From positions 62,001 through 126,000 of the forward strand of contig JAWKOC010000003.1 of assembly GCA_041391365.1 (NCBI GenBank): 64,000 nt of DNA. Reading direction: 5' to 3'. This DNA comes from JAGRAX01 sp041391365 (GTDB lineage: Bacteria; Bdellovibrionota_G; JALEGL01; JAGRMV01). Of the stretch, positions 52,659 to 61,978 are shown in pieces. The position numbers and the translations under genes are program-made. Within the stretch, counting starts at the first letter, position 1, and each line of letters begins with the position of its first letter. Below the pieces are notes generated by a model. It ran no database searches, was not told the origin of the DNA, and saw only the letters and a program-made list of their open reading frames with translations.

Positions 52659-53583
52659 ATCCAACTCCATGTACTTCTGCTTGCAATTCTACGCCAAATT
52701 TTTGTTTTACAGTAGCTTTTGCCATTTGAATCAATGCAACGGCTTGGGTAGTCGTAGCCTTGCCCAGATTGATGATAAAATTGGCATGCATCTGAGAAAT
52801 TTGGGCATCTCCTTGTTGACTTCCCTTGAGACCACAAGCCTCGATCAACCGTGCTGCATAATCGCCCTCTGGGTTTTTGAAAACCGAACCAAAGTTGGGC
52901 CATGTCAAAGGTTGCCGACTTCGCTTTTGTTTGGCATGCTCAATCTCGGCTTCAACCTCTTCCAACGTCGATTTGGGGAAACAAAGTTCTGCTTCATACA
53001 TCACCCACGAATGGCCCAGCAAAAAATCCCGATACACAAAATGACTGGGATCCAATGGACATTCTATAGGCTCTGCATGGAGGTCAAAGGCCCTGACACA
53101 GGTTGCAATTTGAGAAAAACTTCCATCGGGAGTGCCCGCGTTCATGCGAACCCCTCCACCCACGGTTCCAGGAATTCCAAAACTGAATCCAAACCCTTTG
53201 CAGCTTTTTTTTCGAAGGTATTGCAGAAGTTTCCCATTGGGAACCCCAGCACCCACACAAAGTCTGATCTCTCGGTCAGTTTCATCCATCACATCGATGG
53301 TAGCATGAAGATCAGAAAGATCCACCACACACTCGAACCCTTCATCACTGATCAAAACATTGGATCCTTTTCCCAACACAATCCAATCTTTCTTCCATGT
53401 CCATCCGTAACGATCAAAAAACAGGAGAAGATCTTGAAGTTGATGAGGATTTTTAGGCCGAGCTACCCATTCAATGGTGGCGGGGCAATGAAAGGTCGTA
53501 TAAAGTTTGGCTGGCTGATGAAAAAAAATCGGAATGGAACGTTGATCAACCAAATATGATCGATCGGCTGCCGACAGTTTCAT
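52642..53583 (-). CDS. murB: UDP-N-acetylenolpyruvoylglucosamine reductase
   Basis: A 313-residue flavoenzyme forming UDP-MurNAc. The FAD-binding VLGKGSNVLISDEGF, the catalytic-region FGIPGTVGGGVRMNAG and the C-terminal GLKGSQQGDAQISQMHANFI block (with the general acid Ser) are present. Length and the short second loop suggest a type II MurB. It overlaps murG (ATGA) and ddl. In most dcw clusters murC precedes murB, but it is missing here. Confidence 0.95.
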   Translation of the reverse strand: MKLSAADRSYLVDQRSIPIFFHQPAKLYTTFHCPATIEWVARPKNPHQLQDLLLFFDRYGWTWKKDWIVLGKGSNVLISDEGFECVVDLSDLHATIDVMDETDREIRLCVGAGVPNGKLLQYLRKKSCKGFGFSFGIPGTVGGGVRMNAGTPDGSFSQIATCVRAFDLHAEPIECPLDPSHFVYRDFLLGHSWVMYEAELCFPKSTLEEVEAEIEHAKQKRSRQPLTWPNFGSVFKNPEGDYAARLIEACGLKGSQQGDAQISQMHANFIINLGKATTTQAVALIQMAKATVKQKFGVELQAEVHGVGYVEDF

Positions 53584-54647
53584 GACAAACTTTCCTCAAA
53601 ATCGCGCACAATCTCCTGCGTGGCATGAAGCTGTGCATGATTTCGAGCGGAACCTGACATTTGCTTCAATTGCTCGATATTTTTGTACAGCTTGGAAAAA
53701 ACTTGATCCAATTTGCCCTCATGTAGGTCTTTATCATCGATCATCACAGCAGCTCCGATGCGAACCATTTGCCGCGCATTTTCTTGTTGATGATCATCCG
53801 CAGAGTAGGGATAAGGAATCAAAATGGAGGGTCTTCCTACGGCGGCGATTTCAAGGACACTGGAACCCGAACGGGCAATCACCATCTGACTTTGCTGATA
53901 GACTTGATCCATTTTTTCAAAAAATGGTTCGACTTCTGCGGAAATGGAATGCTTGTCATAAAATTCCTTGACCCAAGAATAATCCGCTTGGCCCGTTTGA
54001 TGAATCCAATGCAACAAGCGAAACTCGGAATGTTTTTCCAGCATGCGCGTAACTGCTTGGTTGATGCTTCTTGCACCTTGAGATCCTCCAAACACGAGCA
54101 CGGTCTGAAGTCCCTGAGAAAAATCGGGGGGCAAAACTTTTTTGATTTCTTCGCGAAGAAGATTGCCCACGCATCGAACTTTTTTTTCTGGAAAGGATGA
54201 CCGTGCCACATCAAAAGCAACATAGATCCGGTCGACAAAAGGCCCCAGACAACGATTGGAAAATCCCGCCACAGCATTGGGCTCTAAAATCGCCGTAAAT
54301 ACAGAAGAACATCCTGCCAAAAAGAGAAGGGGTCCAGAAACATATCCTCCTACACCAAACACTACGTCCGGTTTGATCGATCTCAAAAGGAAAAAACACC
54401 GCACCATGGCCACGGGAATCAAAAGAATACGATACAACGTAGCCATCCATCCCGCGCCTTTGAGGCCAGACAAATTCAAAAACTCCAACTCAAACCCTTG
54501 GGACGGAACAGCTTTGGCTTCAAATCCCTTTTGAGTACCCACAAAAACAATTCTAGAAGAAGGATACTTGTCTCGAATGGCATTGGCGAGTGTCAAAGCT
54601 GGGATCACATGGCCACCCGTACCTCCTGCAGCGATCAACACTTTCAT
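53580..54647 (-). CDS. murG: UDP-GlcNAc transferase for lipid II
   Basis: A 355-residue glycosyltransferase attaching GlcNAc to lipid I on the cytoplasmic face. It has IAAGGTGGHVIPALTLANAI, a Gly-rich second loop VFGGSQGARSINQAV, and a donor-site block MVIARSGSSVLEIAAVGRPS. It starts 3 bp after ftsW and overlaps murB. Confidence 0.95.
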   Translation of the reverse strand: MKVLIAAGGTGGHVIPALTLANAIRDKYPSSRIVFVGTQKGFEAKAVPSQGFELEFLNLSGLKGAGWMATLYRILLIPVAMVRCFFLLRSIKPDVVFGVGGYVSGPLLFLAGCSSVFTAILEPNAVAGFSNRCLGPFVDRIYVAFDVARSSFPEKKVRCVGNLLREEIKKVLPPDFSQGLQTVLVFGGSQGARSINQAVTRMLEKHSEFRLLHWIHQTGQADYSWVKEFYDKHSISAEVEPFFEKMDQVYQQSQMVIARSGSSVLEIAAVGRPSILIPYPYSADDHQQENARQMVRIGAAVMIDDKDLHEGKLDQVFSKLYKNIEQLKQMSGSARNHAQLHATQEIVRDFEESLS

Positions 54648-54650
54648 AAT

Positions 54651-55775
54651 CTACACCTTTCTTGGAGAACTTCCATGAACCAGGCTGGAAAGAGACAACA
54701 ATATACCCAACAAAAAACAAGACATGATCAAAGATGTTCCACCATAACTGACAAATGGCAAGGTAAGTCCCTTGGTGGGAAGCATACCCATTACAACTCC
54801 CATGTTCAAAAAAGCCTGAAGCCCAAACAAACACGTAATGCCCAACGCCAATTGCGAGGCATAAGGATCTTGGATTCGCTGTGTGATACGAAATCCTTGA
54901 ACCACCAAGACCAAAAACAAAAAAATTACACTCAAAGTTCCGATCATTCCCAATTCTTCTGCAATCACTGAAAAAATAAAATCTGTATGTGCTTCTGGAA
55001 GGTACAACAATTTCTGCGTTCCATCTCCCAAACCTTCTCCGTGAACGCCACCTCGTCCAAATGCGATGTAACTTTGCAAAATTTGAAACCCCTTTCCTTG
55101 AGGATCACTCCAGGGATTCAAAAATGAGAGAACTCGATTCATGCGATACTGTGCAGAAAAAATCAACAAAGCCCCAGCTCCAACAAACAATGTTGAAAGG
55201 GCCGCAAAATGAGAAAGACGAATTTGTCCGACGAAAAGCATGATACCTAGCGTGGCCGCAATGGTCACACTGGTTCCAAAATCAGGTTGCTTAATGATGA
55301 GCAGCAAACTCACACCAATGATGGTCAAAAGGGGTAAAAGTCCATCCTGAAAGGATTGAATTTTCTTTCCCAATCGATCCAGATATCCTGCTACAAATAA
55401 AATCAAAGCAGGTTTGGCCATTTCAGAAGGTTGAAATCGAAATCCAAAAATTTCTACCCACCGTGTGGCATGCTTTGCCTCATGTCCCATGGAAGAAAAA
55501 ACCAAAAGCAGTAAGAATACAATAGATACCAAAAACATGGGGAGAGTGAGTTTTTTGATTGCACTCAGGGGCGCAAAAAATGAAAAGCTCATCGCAACCA
55601 CACCTATCAGCAACATGATCAAATGTTTTTTGAGAAAATAGGTACTATCTCCATACATCTCAGTGGCTGTAAGAGAACTTGCGCTGTACACCATGATGAG
55701 GCCAATCATCATCAGAAAAAAACTTGAAAGAGCCAAGGGCAAGTCTACATACGAAATTTTTTGATTTTTCTTCAT
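54651..55775 (-). CDS. ftsW: Lipid II polymerase FtsW
   Basis: A 374-residue SEDS-family glycosyltransferase of the divisome, with ~10 transmembrane helices. Markers are MIGLIMVYSASSL, RWVEIFGFRFQPSEMAKPAL, IIKQPDFGTSV and the C-terminal PFVSYGGTSLIMSCFLLGIL. The ATG at 55775 has AGG ~9 nt upstream; a TTG nine bases earlier is the alternative. It lies 10 bp downstream of the reconstructed mraY. Confidence 0.95.
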   Translation of the reverse strand: MKKNQKISYVDLPLALSSFFLMMIGLIMVYSASSLTATEMYGDSTYFLKKHLIMLLIGVVAMSFSFFAPLSAIKKLTLPMFLVSIVFLLLLVFSSMGHEAKHATRWVEIFGFRFQPSEMAKPALILFVAGYLDRLGKKIQSFQDGLLPLLTIIGVSLLLIIKQPDFGTSVTIAATLGIMLFVGQIRLSHFAALSTLFVGAGALLIFSAQYRMNRVLSFLNPWSDPQGKGFQILQSYIAFGRGGVHGEGLGDGTQKLLYLPEAHTDFIFSVIAEELGMIGTLSVIFLFLVLVVQGFRITQRIQDPYASQLALGITCLFGLQAFLNMGVVMGMLPTKGLTLPFVSYGGTSLIMSCFLLGILLSLSSLVHGSSPRKV

Positions 55776-55785
55776 CTCCAACAAC

Positions 55786-56861
55786 CTACCGAATTTTTAG
55801 CGAGGCCAAACTGATGATGGCCAAGATAATGGAAATGATCCAGAATCGAACAATCACTTTGGGCTCTGGCCACCCTTTGAGTTCAAAATGATGGTGAATG
55901 GGAGCCATACGAAACACGCGTTTTCCTGTCATTCGAAATGAAATCTGCTGAATCGCGACACTCAAGGTTTCCAAAACAAAGACACCCCCACAACAATGAG
56001 CAGAATTTCTTGCTTTACCATAAGAGCAACGGTTCCCAACATGGCGCCGATGGTAAGGGAACCTACATCTCCCATAAAAACCTGTGCAGGATAGGTGTTG
56101 TACCAAAGAAAACTCAGACCCGCACCCAAGAGAGCCCCACAAAACACCGTGAGTTCTCCCGCATGCTCAATGTAGGGAAATTGTAGATAGGAGGCGAACT
56201 CATGATTTCCCGCGATGTATGCAAAAAAAATAAATGTGGCTGCCGCAATCAAAGAAGGTCCAATGGCAAGGCCATCCAACCCATCCGTCAAATTGACAGC
56301 ATTGGACGAGCTTACAATCACCAACGCCCCGAAAGGAATGAAGACCCATCCCAAAGGAATCACTACATCTTTGAAAAAAGGAACATAAAGATTGGTCTGA
56401 AATCCGTTCACAAACAAAAATGTGGCAATGGCCCCTGCAAAAAGAATTTGCAATTTCAACTTGGTGAAAGAACGAAGGCCCCCGTTTTTGATTTTTTTGA
56501 TTTTGGAAACATCATCAATCCAACCCAAAAAAGCAAACAACCCCGTGGCCAGCAAAATGGTCCATGTTGGATAAACATCCAGTCGACCCCACAGCAAAAA
56601 CGACGTCAAAGAGGAAAAAAGAATGATCAATCCTCCCATGGTGGGGGTACCTGACTTGGTCAAGTGACGATCGGGAACATCTTGTCGAATGTTGGATGCA
56701 CCCATTTGTTTTTTCTTGAGCCACGCAATGAACGTTTCTCCAACCAACAGTCCTACTGCCAAAGAAGTGAGGATGGCCATGAACAAGCGAAAACTGATGT
56801 ATCCAAAAACCCTAAGATAGCTGTATTGATCTTGAAGGAAATCAAACAAATGATAAAGCAT
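55786..56861 (-). CDS. mraY: Phospho-MurNAc-pentapeptide transferase (single-base frameshift)
   Basis: A polytopic transferase making lipid I. The Asp-rich VNLTDGLDGLAIGPS, IRQDVPDRHLTKSGTPTMGG and RMAPIHHHFELKGWPE are all present, but the last lies in another frame. Translation from 56861 stops at 55962 after LLIVVGVSLFWKP; one extra G in the GGGGG run near 55987 gives VVGGVFVLETLSVAIQ and a continuous ~358-residue protein. A one-base homopolymer deletion in an essential gene is most likely a sequence error. It starts 3 bp after murF. Confidence 0.88.
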
Positions 56862-56864
56862 GGT

Positions 56865-58265
56865 CTACCCTCTTTCCTTTAGGGATTGCACAATCTTCGA
56901 ATAGCCCATCATGTTGGACGCTTTGATCAAAACAAGATCTCCTTCTTGTAAATCCTGTTCCAATTCTTTGATGAGAGATTCTTTGTCAGAATGAATGTGA
57001 AGTGAAGAGGAGTCTTTTCCGGAATCTAGAAAACCCTTTTGAATAGATTGAGAGTGATTCCCCGCATAGTACAATTGGTCCACGCCAAAATCGATGAGTT
57101 CATTGGCAAGTTTTTGATGTTCATCCGGAGATTTTTCTCCCAATTCTCCCATTTCACCGAATACAAAAATCAATCGCTTTTTCTTCATAGACTGAGCTTG
57201 CCTCAAACTTGCTCTGGTGGAATCAGGGTTTGCATTGTAACTGTCATCGACAAAAAAATACCCACGAGAAGATGCAAAAATTTCAAAGCGTTGGGATACG
57301 GTTGGAAACATCAATCGGGAGGGTTGTTTTTCAACATTCATTCCAAGGGCCTTAAGAATCCCCAAACAAACCAACAAATTATCCATCTGATGAAAAGCCC
57401 TCAAGTTGGTTTGAAATGAAGTCGATGAATCATTTTCTTTTTCGTATAGATCAAAAGAAAAGCCTTCGGAGTTCATCATGACATGTCTCATCGCAAGATC
57501 TGCAGCTTCCTGTCGAGAAATCAAAATTTTTTGACTAGGCAATGCACTTGCCATAGCCCTCAAAAGAGGGTCATCCATTCGAATCACCGCACAACTGGAA
57601 GAAGGAAGAGCGTCAAAAAGTTCTTTTTTGGCTTTGGCAATGTTTTCAATCGAACCAAAAAATTCCAAATGAGCTCGACCGATGTTGGTCAACGCGGCCA
57701 CATCAGGACGAGCCATCTTTGACAACGCAAAAAGCTCTCCGTAATGATTCATTCCCATTTCAATCACAGCCCATCGATCTTTGGACGTCAACGAAAGAAG
57801 CGTCAAAGGAACTCCCAAATGATTGTTCCATGACCCAGGACTGATATGAGCCTGAGGTCCTAGGAGATATCCGAGCATTTCTTTGGTGGTGGTTTTTCCA
57901 CTCGATCCGCTGATGCCAATGACTTTTCGAGACTGGTCTTGATTTCCCCACTGGATTCTCCATGCGTGAGCCAGTGAATGAAGAGCCTTGAGTGTATTCT
58001 CTACCAAAATGGAAGGCCCCTCTACATCAACAGAATGATCAACCACAACTGCACAAGCTCCTTTTTCAAGAGCCTTGTCTACAAATTCGTGTCCATCTCT
58101 TTCTCCATGGATGGCAAAGAACAAATCCCCAGGCAAGAGAATGCGCGAATCCAAACACACTCCCTGAATCGGCATAGAAAGACTTCCTTGAAGTTTTCCA
58201 TTCAACACGGATAGAAGATTTTCTATGGAAAAAGATTCAAAATCTACACGAAGATCGAGCTTCAT
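56865..58265 (-). CDS. murF: UDP-MurNAc-tripeptide:D-Ala-D-Ala ligase
   Basis: A 466-residue Mur ligase adding D-Ala-D-Ala to the stem peptide. The P-loop is VIGISGSSGKTTTKEML, with the Asp-Ser substrate region VCLDSRILLPGDLFFAI and the C-terminal VLIKASNMMGYSKI. It overlaps murE by 4 nt (ATGA) and precedes mraY. Confidence 0.95.
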   Translation of the reverse strand: MKLDLRVDFESFSIENLLSVLNGKLQGSLSMPIQGVCLDSRILLPGDLFFAIHGERDGHEFVDKALEKGACAVVVDHSVDVEGPSILVENTLKALHSLAHAWRIQWGNQDQSRKVIGISGSSGKTTTKEMLGYLLGPQAHISPGSWNNHLGVPLTLLSLTSKDRWAVIEMGMNHYGELFALSKMARPDVAALTNIGRAHLEFFGSIENIAKAKKELFDALPSSSCAVIRMDDPLLRAMASALPSQKILISRQEAADLAMRHVMMNSEGFSFDLYEKENDSSTSFQTNLRAFHQMDNLLVCLGILKALGMNVEKQPSRLMFPTVSQRFEIFASSRGYFFVDDSYNANPDSTRASLRQAQSMKKKRLIFVFGEMGELGEKSPDEHQKLANELIDFGVDQLYYAGNHSQSIQKGFLDSGKDSSSLHIHSDKESLIKELEQDLQEGDLVLIKASNMMGYSKIVQSLKERG

Positions 58266-59758
58266 AACGTACTGCCTTGAAAAAACCTGCGAACAACATC
58301 ATGATCGCTGAACGCATATTTTTCTCCCGATATCTCTTGAAAAGCTTCATGACCTTTTCCGGCAATCAAAACGACGTCATTCTCCTTGGCCAAGTTCAAC
58401 GCAGTTTCGATGGCTTCTTTTCGATCGATGATGGGATGCACCCGATCTCGTTTTCGATCAATCAGAGGAATACCTTTCATGATTTGTTTGATGATCTCTT
58501 GGGGTTTTTCACTGCGAGGGTTGTCGGTTGTGATCACGAGCAAATCAGAATATTTTGATACCAATGCTCCAATCAAAGGTCTTTTGGTTTGATCTCTTTC
58601 TCCTCCGCACCCAAATACCGTGATCAGTCGTCCCTTTTTTTGTTTGTGGATGTAGGGTAAAATTTTTTCAAAAGCATTTTCAGAATGTGCATAATCAATG
58701 AAAATTTCAAACGGCAAATGATAAACGACTTTCTCCATTCTTCCCGGGATGGAGACTCCTTGATTGAGCACTTTTTGAATAACTTCGTTTTTTACTCCCA
58801 TGACTTTGGCTGCACTGACACTAGCCAAAATATTGGACAAGTTAAAATCGCCTACATGAGGTGTTTGAATGGGAAACTCTTCTTCTCCCACGTGAATCTG
58901 TGCTTTTGTGTGTTTGAGATTATAATCCACATGTTCAGCCCACGCATGCAAATCTCTGCTCGAAGAAATACCATAGGTACGAACAAAAATTTCAAACAAC
59001 ATTTCTTTGGACCACGATCTTCCTACACTGTCGTCGGCGTTGAAAAAGGCCCACTTTTCTTTTTTGGGTGATTTCATCAATATATCTCGAAAGAGTTTCC
59101 ACTTGGCTTCCCGATAGGCAATGAAATCTGGATGATATTCAAAATGTTCTTTTGTAAGGTTCGTAAAAATACCAATGTCCATCGCGACGTGATCCAACCG
59201 ATGTTGCTCAAGACCATGAGATGAGCACTCCATCACCACGTGACTGACTTGATCTTGGTTCATTTTGTGAAGAAGTCGATGCAACATGGGAGCATTGGGT
59301 GTCGTATGTGTGGAAACGAATTTGGCCCCTCTCCATCGATACTCGACCGTTCCCAAATATCCTGTTCGAAGACCCTCTGCTTTGAGCATGTTTTCCAAAA
59401 GGTAGGCTGTACTGGTTTTTCCATTGGTTCCAGTAATTCCGATGATGGTCATCTTTTGACTGGGATGATCGTAGATGCGAGAAGATAGATATCCCAAATG
59501 CTCACGAACGTTGGGAAAATACACTCGGGGAACATCCAGTTTTTTCATCATGAAATCTTCGAGAACCACCGCAACGGCACCTCGATAAATGGCATCTTCA
59601 ATGTAGTGATTTCCATTGTATCGATCGCCTTTGAGAGCCACAAACAAATCTCCGGGCTCCACCAATCTAGAATCCAATGCGATGCCAGAGACTTCTTCGT
59701 TTTTGTCTCCGACGATCTTCAATTGATCAAATTCTGAAAATAGCTCTTTGAGTTTCAT
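58262..59758 (-). CDS. murE: UDP-MurNAc-dipeptide:meso-DAP ligase
   Basis: A 498-residue Mur ligase. The P-loop is IGITGTNGKTSTAYLLENML. The third-residue specificity motif is DNPR (VITTDNPRSEKPQEI), which marks meso-diaminopimelate rather than lysine enzymes, in line with lysA using DAP. I chose the ATG at 59758 (MKLKELFSEF, normal family start), directly after ftsI; the frame extends 30 codons further into ftsI. Confidence 0.95.
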   Translation of the reverse strand: MKLKELFSEFDQLKIVGDKNEEVSGIALDSRLVEPGDLFVALKGDRYNGNHYIEDAIYRGAVAVVLEDFMMKKLDVPRVYFPNVREHLGYLSSRIYDHPSQKMTIIGITGTNGKTSTAYLLENMLKAEGLRTGYLGTVEYRWRGAKFVSTHTTPNAPMLHRLLHKMNQDQVSHVVMECSSHGLEQHRLDHVAMDIGIFTNLTKEHFEYHPDFIAYREAKWKLFRDILMKSPKKEKWAFFNADDSVGRSWSKEMLFEIFVRTYGISSSRDLHAWAEHVDYNLKHTKAQIHVGEEEFPIQTPHVGDFNLSNILASVSAAKVMGVKNEVIQKVLNQGVSIPGRMEKVVYHLPFEIFIDYAHSENAFEKILPYIHKQKKGRLITVFGCGGERDQTKRPLIGALVSKYSDLLVITTDNPRSEKPQEIIKQIMKGIPLIDRKRDRVHPIIDRKEAIETALNLAKENDVVLIAGKGHEAFQEISGEKYAFSDHDVVRRFFQGSTL

Positions 59759-59771
59759 GCTATGCGTTCCA

Positions 59772-61697
59772 TCAGGGCTCAAGATAAAAACTCCATTTTT
59801 GTCCATCAAACTCTTGACGCTGGACGTAACCCCGTCCATACAAATCATAATCTAGCTTGTGGAGTCTGGCTACTCTGATCACCTCCCTCGCGGAAAGGCC
59901 TGTAAATCGGAGGTCTCCGTCTTTCTGAACTGATTCATGAACATCGGCTTGAATCGAAGAAAGGGCCAACCGAATTTGCTTGTCCCGGAGGCTTTGATCC
60001 TGATCCATGGGAACATTCAAATAGGAAAGCGCTGACTGCATCACATGCTTGAACACGGGTGCAGCAATGGTTCCTCCAAATTCAGAATCTTTGGGATTGT
60101 AAAAACTGATGACGGTGACCAATTCAGGAGAAGATACAGGTGCAAAGCCAATGAATGAACTGACCACCTGTGTATTGGAGTATTCGTGCTTTTCTTGGTC
60201 ATAGATTTGAGCGGTTCCCGTTTTTCCTGCCGTCCGATACCCCTCCAATTTGGCTTTGTGTCCGGTTCCATCAGGATCCGTCACGGCTTCCATCCATTGT
60301 TTCATGTATTCAATGGTCGAATCACTGAGAATCTTTTTGGGACGAAGACTTGGGTGATGAGAAAAAATTTCTTTTCCTGTGGTTGTACTCGCTTTGGATA
60401 CAACGTAAGGTCGAATCAAGTATCCACCATTGGCAATGACCGAAAGTCCTTGGGCGATTTGAATTCCGGTGACTGCGATCCCTTGGCCAAAAGCCAAATT
60501 GGCCGTTTTGGTCGGAACCCATTGTTGGCTTTTGTCCAAGTAGCCACTTTGTTCCCCCGGAAAATCAATCGCCGTTTTTTTGGTAAATCCGAAATCTTCG
60601 ATGATGGACACCATTTTTTCTTGCCCCATGTCCAAACCAATTCGCGCGATCCCAACATTATTGGAAAATTTCAAAATGCCTTGAGGATCAAGCCAGGCTT
60701 TTTTCACCGGATTGCGGATGGTCTTCTGTCCAAAACGCAAACTTCCTTCTTCACAATGAAAGATATCTCCAGGATGAACCAAGCCAAACTCAAGAGCTCC
60801 CGCCATCACAAAAATTTTGAAAATGGACCCAGGTTCAAAACTGGTTTGAATGGGACGATTTTTCCAATCTTGTTGTGAAAAATGAGTCAAACGGTTGGGG
60901 TTGGCCGAAGGATATGATGCCATGGCCAAAATTTCCCCTGTGTTCGGATTCATCACGATGCCCATCCCTGATTGAACATTGTGATTTGTAGCTGCATGTT
61001 TAAGTTCTTTTTCCAACAGATATTGGACCGTGGAATCAATGGTCAATTCCAAATTCAATGCTTTTTCCGGCTCAAAATGAACCTGTTGATCGGTAAAAAT
61101 GGATCGCCCTCGTGCATCTTTTGTGGAGGTAATCAAAAGTGGCTGTGTCTGAAGAAATGAATCATATTGTTTTTCCAAGCCTTCCAATCCATTTCCATCG
61201 GTGCCCACAAAGCCCAAAGTCTGAGCTAAGATCTCTCGATCGGGATACATACGATCCCATTCGTGCAGAACATAAACTCCCTTGATCCCCAAATTTTGAA
61301 TTTTCTTTTCGGATTGAGGAGAAATTTTTCGGGCCAGCCATTGAAATTGCCGTTCTTTGTTTTTGGCTTTGGAGCGAATGGAAGCAGGTGAGACCCCCAA
61401 CACCGATGCAAGCTCAGAGACTTGCTTGGAGCTGATTTCCGTATGGCTTGGGTCCATGAAAACCGAAGGCATCTGAACACTGACCGACAAAGCTCTTCCA
61501 TTTCGATCGTAAATCATACCTCTTGGGGACGTAAACGTGAGATTGCGAAATTCCTGTCTCTTTTGCAAATCACTGACTCGAGGATCTGACAAAAGTTGAA
61601 GTTGAACCGTGCGAACGCTGAGCCCTACATACAACAATAAAAATCCACAAAAACAAATTCCCAAACGATGGTTGGCGTTTTTTTTAGTTCGCCTCAT
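59772..61697 (-). CDS. ftsI: Peptidoglycan transpeptidase FtsI (PBP3)
   Basis: A 641-residue class B penicillin-binding protein of the divisome. It has an N-terminal membrane anchor (RLGICFCGFLLLYVGLSV), a pedestal domain, and transpeptidase motifs: SxxK at Ser291-Lys294 (SIFK), SNN at 345-347, and KTG at 492-494 (AGKTGTAQIYD). The last ~60 residues form a PASTA-like domain (FTGLSAREVIRVARLHKLDY), which E. coli FtsI lacks. It overlaps ftsL by 14 nt and is followed by murE. Confidence 0.96.
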   Translation of the reverse strand: MRRTKKNANHRLGICFCGFLLLYVGLSVRTVQLQLLSDPRVSDLQKRQEFRNLTFTSPRGMIYDRNGRALSVSVQMPSVFMDPSHTEISSKQVSELASVLGVSPASIRSKAKNKERQFQWLARKISPQSEKKIQNLGIKGVYVLHEWDRMYPDREILAQTLGFVGTDGNGLEGLEKQYDSFLQTQPLLITSTKDARGRSIFTDQQVHFEPEKALNLELTIDSTVQYLLEKELKHAATNHNVQSGMGIVMNPNTGEILAMASYPSANPNRLTHFSQQDWKNRPIQTSFEPGSIFKIFVMAGALEFGLVHPGDIFHCEEGSLRFGQKTIRNPVKKAWLDPQGILKFSNNVGIARIGLDMGQEKMVSIIEDFGFTKKTAIDFPGEQSGYLDKSQQWVPTKTANLAFGQGIAVTGIQIAQGLSVIANGGYLIRPYVVSKASTTTGKEIFSHHPSLRPKKILSDSTIEYMKQWMEAVTDPDGTGHKAKLEGYRTAGKTGTAQIYDQEKHEYSNTQVVSSFIGFAPVSSPELVTVISFYNPKDSEFGGTIAAPVFKHVMQSALSYLNVPMDQDQSLRDKQIRLALSSIQADVHESVQKDGDLRFTGLSAREVIRVARLHKLDYDLYGRGYVQRQEFDGQKWSFYLEP

Positions 61698-61977
61698 GGA
61701 GGTTTCCTTCGACAGGGATGGTCTGATGAAATGTTTTGGGCTTGTAGCTCAAATGATATTTTTCTTGCGCAAGATTTTCAATGCGCTTGGGGCTTTTCAG
61801 TACCGAAAGCTCCAAGGACAATTCACGATGATTTTTTTCCAGTTGTTCCTTTTCGCTTCGTTTTTGATTGATGTCATAAGACAACTCAATCACCAAAAAG
61901 CGTGAACGAACATAAACCAATGAACAGAGCACCGTCGCACCCAACATGCTGATCAGAATGTTTCTCCTCGCCAACAT
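61684..61977 (-). CDS. ftsL: Cell division protein FtsL
   Basis: A 97-residue bitopic protein: short cytoplasmic start, one transmembrane helix (ILISMLGATVLCSLVYV) and a periplasmic coiled coil with heptad leucines (YDINQKRSEKEQLEKNHREL...). FtsL proteins are poorly conserved in sequence. Size, topology and position between rsmH (1 bp gap) and ftsI identify it. It would bind FtsB and FtsQ. Confidence 0.9.
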   Translation of the reverse strand: MLARRNILISMLGATVLCSLVYVRSRFLVIELSYDINQKRSEKEQLEKNHRELSLELSVLKSPKRIENLAQEKYHLSYKPKTFHQTIPVEGNLHEAN

Positions 61978-61978
61978 C

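Noticed and set aside
55962..56010. Programmed frameshift in mraY
   Set aside because: A short G run without a recognisable slippery site or stimulatory structure, plus similar lesions in other genes, favours sequence error.
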